Part shown: positions 56,501 to 64,000 of the stretch, in pieces
Position numbering within the stretch: the first letter of the stretch is position 1
How the letters are laid out: each line of letters starts with the position of its first letter
From: Hemileia vastatrix
Taxonomy: Eukaryota; Basidiomycota; Pucciniomycetes; Pucciniales; Zaghouaniaceae
Assembly (NCBI GenBank): GCA_030280995.1
Contig: JASXTE010000001.1
Coordinates: 16,804,606-16,868,605 of the forward strand
Direction of reading: 5' to 3'
Length of the DNA: 64,000 nucleotides
Made by a program: the position numbers and the translations under genes
The notes under the pieces: generated by a model
What the model was told of the DNA's origin: nothing
What the model saw: only the letters and a program-made list of their open reading frames with translations
Databases searched by the model: none

Positions 56501-56622
56501 GAGGTACTGAATATTTATTGAGATATAAGAACAAATCATCTGAACATGATGCATGGATACCTGGAAAATAGATTTCAAATCTGCCTACTCTGTTGAAAAA
56601 GTACAAAAAGAAAAAATCTTAG
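53545..56622 (+). pseudogene. Element B pol: RT-RNase H-integrase-chromodomain, four stops
   Basis: A single frame holds reverse transcriptase (ITLSCNLSDIPP, ARLCGDYRALNTY, MPFGPKNAPSVF, YIDDIIVFS at 54181-54207), RNase H (LYTDASFIGLGAAL), an HHCC-integrase (LCHDDILAGHF, CDSCQKSK; INMDFVTGLP, IISDRDPKF, HHPQTDGLAERM), a GPF module (GPFVVKRMVGDNAVEV, HPVFPIYLLKPY) and a chromodomain (YLLRYKNKSSEHDAWIP). Chromodomains of such elements direct integration to marked chromatin. In-frame stops lie at 53932 (within RT, also in C), 54952 (end of RNase H, B only), 56185 (after SHKE) and 56569 (inside the chromodomain). All catalytic residues seen are conserved, so it died recently. Confidence 0.93.
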
Positions 56623-56643
56623 CATTTTTTTATTGTTTTTTTT

Positions 56644-56655
56644 AGAGTGAGGGAG
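56644..56655 (+). other. Polypurine tract of element B
   Basis: AGAGTGAGGGAG directly precedes the TGTCAGCC start of the next LTR, as expected for plus-strand priming. Confidence 0.8.
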
Positions 56656-57908
56656 TGTCAGCCAGGCTATTCCAGGAGCCCAGTAAATGATATGTTAACT
56701 TATAGGACCTGAAAGAGGGCCTAAGAATTGTATTTAATGTATATAAATTAATATTTTATCGCATAATAAAATTATATAAGTATCTTATTACATATAAGTG
56801 TTATATTAATTTTATTGTTTATATAAATTTTTATACATTTAAATTAAACATAATATATTTTATATTCTACAAATAATGGCGCATTTTTATGTATTTAATA
56901 ATTATAAATTTATATTTAATTAATTAAAAACATATATTATAATTATAAGTGTAAAATTGACTTATAATATAATTAAATTAATTATTTACATTTATATATT
57001 AAATAACATCTTTCATATAGTATTAAACAATAATTAATGGCGCTTCTTTTGACCCTTAATTGTGTCAGGAAGAAAATTAAATAAATTATAATACTTATTT
57101 TATAAAATAGTATTATAATTTCTCAAATTAAATTAATTGATTGTTTCAGTTATACTAGTATTTAATTACATAAGTGAAAACAATTAAATAATATAAATTT
57201 ACGCTGAATTAAATTGATTGCATACCTTGTTGCGTCAAAACATGTTATTTGTTTCACTTAGAAATGCTGAAAACGGATTGTAATACTTGTTTTGATTTGT
57301 TTTTCCCATAGTTCTTAGATCACATGGTTGTTTAGTTACTTATTATTTTATATTAACTGATTTGGGGAATTTAGGATGGGAATTTTACATTCTTAATTGG
57401 GATACTTATTATTTTTTGTATATTTTTCTCTTAATTACTATGTTACAAATGTCTTCTTTTATCTTCTTGTTTTACTTCATTACTCTTTTGTATATAGTCA
57501 TTTGTAGTGCTTCAGAGGACCCATTGCCTATAAAAGGGCCTTGGATAATCCCCTGTAGAAGCATCACTTACTATACACTCAACAAATTAAATATACTTTT
57601 ACATTACGTTTATATTCTTTTTATTAGTAATAAAATTCTAATTAAAATTCTATATAACAATTTAAAGGTTGCTTTAAGTCTGATAGTAATCACAGTGTCT
57701 GCCGCGCATAGCCCTTACATTAGAATAATATTATTATTTAAGAAGAACCTCACTTTTGTCACCTCTCAAGAAAAACATTGTTGATTTTCCTCAATAAATT
57801 AAATCATTTTTAAAAATCTTATTTCTTTTATTACCCATAATCTTTTCCTCCATCTCCTCTTCTACTTCTTCCCATTTTTCTTCCTCTCTTCTAGACGACT
57901 GACCGACA
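56656..57908 (+). repeat. LTR shared by elements B and C
   Basis: Copy of 48522-49774 (offset 8,134 bp). It serves as the 3' LTR of B and the 5' LTR of C; no second LTR or flanking host DNA separates the two internal regions. Confidence 0.95.
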
Positions 57909-58585
57909 ACTGGGGGCCTTTCCTAAATGACGACAATGATCGAGCCTGGCGACAAACGACAAATGCACGGACCACCTAGCAAAAAAGAAACTTTTGCCGC
58001 AACTGTGTTTCTAACTTGGGTTTGATATATTAGGTTTATATTATATTAATTCATATATTATTTTGAAGTGATTTTTCGATCACTATAGTAAGTTCACCTT
58101 TGCACCTCTCACTCATATTACTATATTTTTACTGCAATAACAGTGATTGTGGCTTAATTGCTGATTCACTGAGTGTAAGTGTTCATTTATTATAATTTTT
58201 TTTACCTAGTTGACTATTATAGAGTGTTTAATTCCTCTTAGTCCTAGAAGAAATTAACATTATTTTTAATAAAATTTGAATTATTAAATTAAATTTTTTC
58301 TATTATTAATTTTTGTTCATTTTGGTTGACTTAAATAGTACTTTGTACTTAGTCCCATATATTGCCATATTTAATTTTGGTAATTTAATTGGTTGAATTA
58401 ACCTAATTGTTTATTCCCAATTTAACTTTGCAATCCATTTTCTAAATTAATGTTTTATAAATATTACTTTATATTAAAATTTTTTTTTATATAATTTAAT
58501 TAATAAAAAATTTTTTTTATTTGGAGCAATTATTAACTGACTTTTATTAATTTTTTTTAAGAAGTTAATTAATCTTCCCACTATT

Positions 58586-59267
58586 ATGTCCAACAATTTG
58601 GCTGAGAAAATGGATAACATGCAAGTGGATGAAATTGAAATTGATTATGATGCTGATACTGTGAGTGCTTCTAAAGTTGAACATAAAAAATCTTATTCTA
58701 ACAAGAAAAATTCACATAATTCAGGATGTGGAAATGACAGGAAATGTAAACAAATCAAACTCCCTTCCCCTAGCACAACAGAAGGAAGTAAAGCCTCTAG
58801 TACCTCAATAAGGTCTTCCAAAAGGATTCAAAATAAAAAATCTTCCTCTGCCCCAACAAATCAGCAATCTGTCCAGTCATATCAAAGAACTGAAGACAGA
58901 AAACATGAAATACAAGGCAAAAGTAGACACCTTGTGGGATCAAGTTCAGGAACTCAGGAACCAAAATCAGGCCCAGGCCCCTCCTCAGTTGCCTCCCAAT
59001 CAGCCTCAGTTTCAGGCTCAACCTTCACAGCCCCCCAGCTCCTTCACACAAAATCAAAGTACTATGGAAGTATAGCAATGTAAATGGGATTATCTAATGA
59101 GTCACTACCAGCAGAATGTGCAACATCCTCCTCATCATCAGCCTGGCCCATCCAGAACACCCAATTTCCATCCTCCTCCTCATCCTTACCAACCAAGCAG
59201 GAGAAAAAAGGCCCAAGCACAATCCCAAACTCAGTCTCAGGGGAAGTTTCCTCCTCTGCCATGGTAA
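58586..59267 (+). pseudogene. Element C ORF1 region
   Basis: The first frame (58586-59083) is open as in B. The +1 frame with the coiled coil is broken by two C-specific stops: CAA-TAA near 58806 (GAA in B) and GTA-TAG at 59071-59073 (GAG in B). If the +1 frame is needed, C is defective here while B is not. Confidence 0.6.
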
Positions 59268-61657
59268 GTAATTTGGTTGATAGTCACTTGGGTATGTTTT
59301 CTAATAAAACTTCTTCTTCAGGTAATATTATTGAACATGGTGAAAGAACAGTTAAACCTGTTAAAAGACAGCTTCCTGTAACTAGTAGCCCTATTGATGT
59401 AATTAGCAAATTGTCTTTTGATGAACCTTTACATTTAACTTCTACTTCTTTAATTAATCCTTCTCTTGCAATTAAGAATGATTCTGTTCCCCCTGAATTC
59501 TATACATTAATTGAGAAAACTTCTGAGGAAATAATGAAAGATACCCTTGATTTTAATGTTGTGAAAGACAAAAATTTGAGAGATGTGTTAATCCATGAAA
59601 ATGATAGATTAAATAATTTGCACTTACAATGTAAAGTGAGTTCTTCTGTACAGAATACAGCTTATTTTAAAATCAAAGAAACCTTGAATATTGTTCTTAG
59701 TCAACAAAAACAAATATGGAGTGACCATAGAGCTATCTCAGATAGAAATATCAATCTACATAAGACCTTGAGTGAATTGAAACCCCTTATTGAAGAAAAT
59801 TATTCATTAAAAAATGAAATAAAATCTCTACAAAATGAGTTTAAAAAGCTAAAGAATGATTTCAATGCACTAAGTGCCAAACACACAGTTTCTGAGGACA
59901 GAAATGTTCTATCTCTTGCAAAAGTAAATGACCAGATGTCTGAAATTCCAAGGATAAGAAACTATGTGTCTGACCTGCAGGAAAAATTCTCAACCTTAAC
60001 CATCAATAATGGAATGAATGAGAATGCTGTCAATAAGCTGCATAAAAATAAAGGAAAAGAACCTGAGCAAAGTTCCTCCTTTCTTCCTCATATTTCAACC
60101 ATTAAACAAACTGACAATGAGTCTGTAAAATCTTTTGCTACTAGCAAAAAATCTTGTGATGTTCATGCACCAGCTGTTTCTGTAAATAATGAAATTTCTG
60201 AACACCTGGCTAAACTTCAGGAATTATTAATGATGAATAATTCAAACCAAAAAGTGGACCATCCCAGTAGTCAGAAAAATTGGCCTAAGTTAGACCAATA
60301 TCCTACCTTTGATGGTGATTCTTCCTCTGATTGGCAACACTTTATCCAAAGAATTGATAATTTAAAGAGATCTTGTAAACTACCTGATGAGGAAATTGTT
60401 TCTAAGCTAATTTCTTTATTTTACAATGTAGCCTTGATGTGGTATGAATCTGTTCTTTTAGATAACAATCATTATACATGGAATGATTGGAAATCCTTGA
60501 TTGAGAATCAGTTTGGTGGTTCAAAATTCAGGTTAGCTCAGCAAAGACTGTATGAGAATACTATATATGTATCCTCCTCTGTTGAAAAGCCCATTGTTTT
60601 TCTTATGAAAGTGACAAAAATCCTAAGAGCAATTGATCCAAAGATGGATTATGATATTTGGAGAGATAAAATCTTGTATAAATTACCAAATTCTCTTAGA
60701 GATTTGATTGTGGCTAGAACTGAGCATGTAAGGGAAAATTCTTCTTTCATTAATATCTGTAATGAGGTACTACTCAACCATAGATATGAACCAAAGAATT
60801 ACCTTGGTAAATCTTATAATGATCAAAATAAAACTTCTACAAAGCTCCCAGAAAAATCTGGTAAACCCTCTGCCCCAGTTGCACCTAAAAAATATGCAAC
60901 AAATACTTGTTATAAATGTAACAAACTGTGGCAGAAGGGTCATTTTTGTGACAAGAAAATTCATCTTGTTGAACAAAATGAAGACACTGATGAAGTTGAA
61001 CTTGATGTCAATAATTCTTCTAGTGACTGTGAAAGTAATATCTCCTATGACAATGAATCTGTTAAAGATGTTTTAATGTTGGAACAGGATGTCCATTATT
61101 TAAATAATATATCTGAAGAATGTGTATTGGATTTATCTTCAGTAGAAAATGATGAGATAATTAAAGATATTACTAACAATTCTATACCTATATCCCCTTT
61201 GAAGGCACCTGTTATCATTAATGGTAAAAATGTTGATGTAGTTCTTGATTCTGGTGCTGGAGGAAGTGTAGTGTCTGAAAAAGCTTTAGCTTCAGTAGAT
61301 AGGGATTATTTGAGTAAATTATTACCTGTGACTTCTGAAAAATGGAGAGGGTATGGTTCTACCTTAATTCCTATTGGCAAATACAAAACCTCTGTATTCT
61401 TCAAATATAATGGTGGTTTTGTCAGAGCTATTTGTGAATTTGTTGTCATGAAAAATGATAATTTAAGCAATTGGTTTATTATGGGAAATGATATTTTAAC
61501 CATGTTTGGTGTGAAATTGGACCCAGCAAATAATTGCTTTACCTTAGGAATGAATGGCAAAAGGAAATTCAAAATTTCCTCTTCTAGAAAACCTTTGGGG
61601 CATCTGTTAAAGTCTTGTAACTCACTAATCCAGTGTAAAGGCAGAACAACAACTTAA
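59261..61657 (+). CDS. Element C gag-protease, slightly shortened
   Basis: Same domains as in B (coiled coil, capsid domain, CYKCNKLWQKGHFC zinc knuckle, VLDSGAGGSVV protease). A C-specific TAA at 61655-61657 ends the frame ~27 codons earlier than in B, after the protease. Differences from B are few (for example D-V for D-G near 60160 and RAID for REID near 60628). Confidence 0.85.
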   Translation: MVSNLVDSHLGMFSNKTSSSGNIIEHGERTVKPVKRQLPVTSSPIDVISKLSFDEPLHLTSTSLINPSLAIKNDSVPPEFYTLIEKTSEEIMKDTLDFNVVKDKNLRDVLIHENDRLNNLHLQCKVSSSVQNTAYFKIKETLNIVLSQQKQIWSDHRAISDRNINLHKTLSELKPLIEENYSLKNEIKSLQNEFKKLKNDFNALSAKHTVSEDRNVLSLAKVNDQMSEIPRIRNYVSDLQEKFSTLTINNGMNENAVNKLHKNKGKEPEQSSSFLPHISTIKQTDNESVKSFATSKKSCDVHAPAVSVNNEISEHLAKLQELLMMNNSNQKVDHPSSQKNWPKLDQYPTFDGDSSSDWQHFIQRIDNLKRSCKLPDEEIVSKLISLFYNVALMWYESVLLDNNHYTWNDWKSLIENQFGGSKFRLAQQRLYENTIYVSSSVEKPIVFLMKVTKILRAIDPKMDYDIWRDKILYKLPNSLRDLIVARTEHVRENSSFINICNEVLLNHRYEPKNYLGKSYNDQNKTSTKLPEKSGKPSAPVAPKKYATNTCYKCNKLWQKGHFCDKKIHLVEQNEDTDEVELDVNNSSSDCESNISYDNESVKDVLMLEQDVHYLNNISEECVLDLSSVENDEIIKDITNNSIPISPLKAPVIINGKNVDVVLDSGAGGSVVSEKALASVDRDYLSKLLPVTSEKWRGYGSTLIPIGKYKTSVFFKYNGGFVRAICEFVVMKNDNLSNWFIMGNDILTMFGVKLDPANNCFTLGMNGKRKFKISSSRKPLGHLLKSCNSLIQCKGRTTT

Positions 61658-61677
61658 ATGGATGATTTATTAAATGA

Positions 61678-64000
61678 AATAAATACTGCTTCTTTGGTGA
61701 TCAGTTGACTAGTGAAAAAAAGGATTCTATTATTGCCTCTATTACCTCTTTCCCTATGGCTTTTGCTCATGGTTCTCATGTCTTGGGAATTGTTCAGGAA
61801 GAAATGAAAATTACCTTATCCTGTAACTTGAGTGATATTCCGCCTACTCTTAAGAAAAAACCATATCCTGCTTCTCCATCAAAAAGAAAAGATATTGAAG
61901 ATAATATTGCAACATTATTAAAAATGAATATCATTGAGAAAGTAGATGTCACCCCCAAATATTGTGTCATCTCCCCAGTCTTAATTTCTTATAAAAAAGA
62001 TAAGGCTAGATTATGTGGAGATTACAGAGCTTTGAACACTTATACTGTTGATGATATCTATCCTTAACCCAGAATTAATTCAATACATGCTACCTTGCAA
62101 GGTGCAAAATTTATTAGTTGTCTGGATGGTAATAAAGGATATCATCAAGTTCCAGTTGAGAAAAATTCTCAAAACTTTTTGCTTATTGCTACTCATGTGG
62201 GAATATATAAGTATGTTAGGATGCCATTTGGCCCTAAAAATGCTCCTTCAGTTTTCCAAAAAGTCTTGGATAACACTCTCCATCAAGAAATAATTGAAGG
62301 ATGGCTCATGGTTTATATTGATGACATCATTGTTTTTTCTAAAACTTTTGATGAACATATGATTCACTTGAATAGAGTTTTCCAAAAAATGGATGAAATC
62401 AATATGACCTTATCCTTAAAAAGGTGTAAATTTGGTTTTCAATCTTTGAAAGTCCTTGGCCATGATGTGTCAGGCTTACAAATTTGTGTAGACCAAAACA
62501 AAGTTGCTGCCATTCAAAATGTGAAAGCACCAACTTCTGTAAGAGAAATCCAAAGTTTTTTGGGTATGTGTGGCTATTATAGACAATATATTAAAAATTA
62601 TCAGGTCATAGCCTTGCCTCTTACAAAACTGACCAGAAAAGATGTTGCCTTTCTCTGGAATAATGACTGTCAAAAAGCTTTTGATACATTAAAAAGTTGC
62701 TTAATGACAGCCCCTATATTGGCTCTTCCAGATTTTAACAAACCATTTGTCCTGTATACAGATGCTAGCTTTATTGGTCTGGGTGCTGCCCTTCACCAGA
62801 AACAAATTATTAATGATAAATCCTCAGAGGTTGTAATTTGTTATATTTCAAGAACCTTGAGAAATAGTGAATTGAAATATGGTGCCACTCAATTAGAGTT
62901 CTTAGCAGTTGTTTGGGCTCTTGAGAAGCTTCATTACTATCTAGATGACCAAAAATTTGAATTGGTAACTGACTGTAGTGCTGTGAAGTCCCTCTTAAAC
63001 CTGAAGACACCTAACAGACATATGTTCAGGTGGCAACTTGCTGTTCAAGAATACAGAGGACGGGTGACAATTATCCATAGGGCTGGAAATGTTCACTCCA
63101 ATGTTGATATGCTCTCCATATTGCCTCTGCCAAATAATGACTCAAATCCTGCTTATGTACCTGAGGATGATACTGTTCATATACATGGTATATTTGTAGT
63201 GGATATGGAAGAAGAGTTATTGCAATTAATACTGGATTCATATGAGAATTTTTCTGATTTAAATAAATTGGTTACTATTTTAAATGATCCTAAGAATGCT
63301 TCAATTCAAGCATTAATAAAAACTCTTCCTGCAAAGTATCAAAATGCTTTGAGTAAAGGAAAGTTTTCTATTGAAGATGGTTATATATATTATAGAAGAA
63401 AGCTTACTAATGTGATTGTAATTCCTCCTTCTATGAAAGAAACTATCCTCAAACTTTGTCATGATGACATATTGGCTGGTCATTTTGATCTTGAGAAAAC
63501 ATTGGTTAGAATCAAAAACACTGCTTGGTGGTCTAATATGTCTGAAGACACAAAATTATATGTTGAATCTTGTGATTACTGCCAAAAATCTAAAAGGTTG
63601 ACAGGTAAGAGAGCAGGGTTATTACAACATATTGAAGCACCTAATGCTCCCTGGCAAATCATTAATATGGATTTTGTCACTGGTCTTCCTGTTGCAGGTA
63701 AAGAAAGCTTTAACTCTTGTTGGGTAATAGTAGATAGATTCACAAAAATGTGCAAATTTATTCCAACCCACAAAGATGTATCCACCAAAGAATTAGCTTT
63801 CTTATGGTGGTCTTACATGTTTAATATTATTGGTTTTCCAAAAGCCATTATCTCTGATAATGATCCTAAATTTACTTCTGAGTTTTGGACCTCTTTGATG
63901 GATATTTGTGGCTGTGAGTTAAAATTGTCTACAGCTCACCATCCTCAGACTGATGGTCTAGCTGAGAGAATGATTCAAACTCTGGAAGATATGATTAGAA
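61678..64000 (+). pseudogene. Element C pol, partial in window
   Basis: RT, RNase H and most of integrase as in B. The RT stop at 62065-62067 is shared with B. The RNase H end, stopped in B, is open here (HRAGNVHSN near 63080). Integrase shows ISDNDPKF where B has ISDRDPKF, and CDYCQKSK where B has CDSCQKSK. From 62068 to the window end the frame is open, so C lacks B's later RNase H stop. Confidence 0.93.

Larger units (their letters stand above)
48522..57908 (+). mobile_element. Ty3/Gypsy chromovirus, element B (complete, coding defects)
   Basis: The order is LTR (48522-49774), primer-binding site, ORF1, gag-protease, pol with chromodomain, polypurine tract and LTR (56656-57908). The two LTRs differ at about ten positions by eye over 1,253 bp, so it is young. 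The right LTR is also the left LTR of element C. Stops interrupt pol at 53932, 54952, 56185 and 56569, and gag-protease and pol are in different frames. The left flank is AATAT. Confidence 0.95.
57909..64000 (+). mobile_element. Ty3/Gypsy chromovirus, element C internal region (cut by window end)
   Basis: Almost base-for-base copy of the B internal region, shifted by 8,133-8,134 bp; the one-base difference comes from the T-run near 50060/58195. The window ends within integrase. The primer-binding site is at 57911-57923. The 3' LTR of C lies beyond the window. Confidence 0.95.

Overview
The window looks like a piece of a large, AT-rich, transposon-filled basidiomycete genome, most likely a rust fungus (Pucciniales). 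This is inferred from three things: a multi-exon host gene with short introns, chromodomain Ty3/Gypsy elements, and relics of PIF/Harbinger transposases beside TET-like 2OG-Fe(II) oxygenases. No species can be named from the sequence alone. No rRNA, tRNA or CRISPR was seen.

Only one gene looks like an intact host gene: a GYF-domain protein of the Smy2/GIGYF type on the minus strand (34468-39211). It splices cleanly into seven coding exons (1,358 residues) and has a probable 5' UTR intron filled by a purine-rich repeat. Almost everything else is mobile DNA.

1-17.5 kb: dispersed repeats, small MITEs, a Tc1/mariner-like relic (7.8-8.7 kb), and two deletion derivatives (2791-7011 and 12754-15164) of a Harbinger-type element with AGGGGG-like ends and 3-bp target duplications. 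17.5-26.4 kb: an old Ty3/Gypsy chromovirus (element A, minus strand) with ~1.49 kb LTRs, inserted inside a CACTA-like MITE. 27-33.6 kb: the fullest Harbinger-type copy, with a nearly open DDE transposase, a TET/JBP-like oxygenase relic and a second, opposed accessory gene between the same terminal repeats. 40.8-47.9 kb: a second transposase relic that has lost all three catalytic acids, and another TET-like relic. The latter is split by a 2.66 kb CACTA-like element (44975-47636) carrying a regular array of seven long palindromes. 48.5-64 kb: two young Ty3/Gypsy chromovirus copies (B and C) in an LTR-internal-LTR-internal tandem, with C leaving the window.

The most interesting system is the Harbinger-type transposon carrying a TET-like DNA-oxidising enzyme. 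Its unity rests on shared ends, a matching target duplication, and a deletion derivative that joins transposase 5' sequence directly to TET sequence. Next in interest are the alternating palindrome array and the tandem LTR elements, which share the same disabling frameshift and stop codon.
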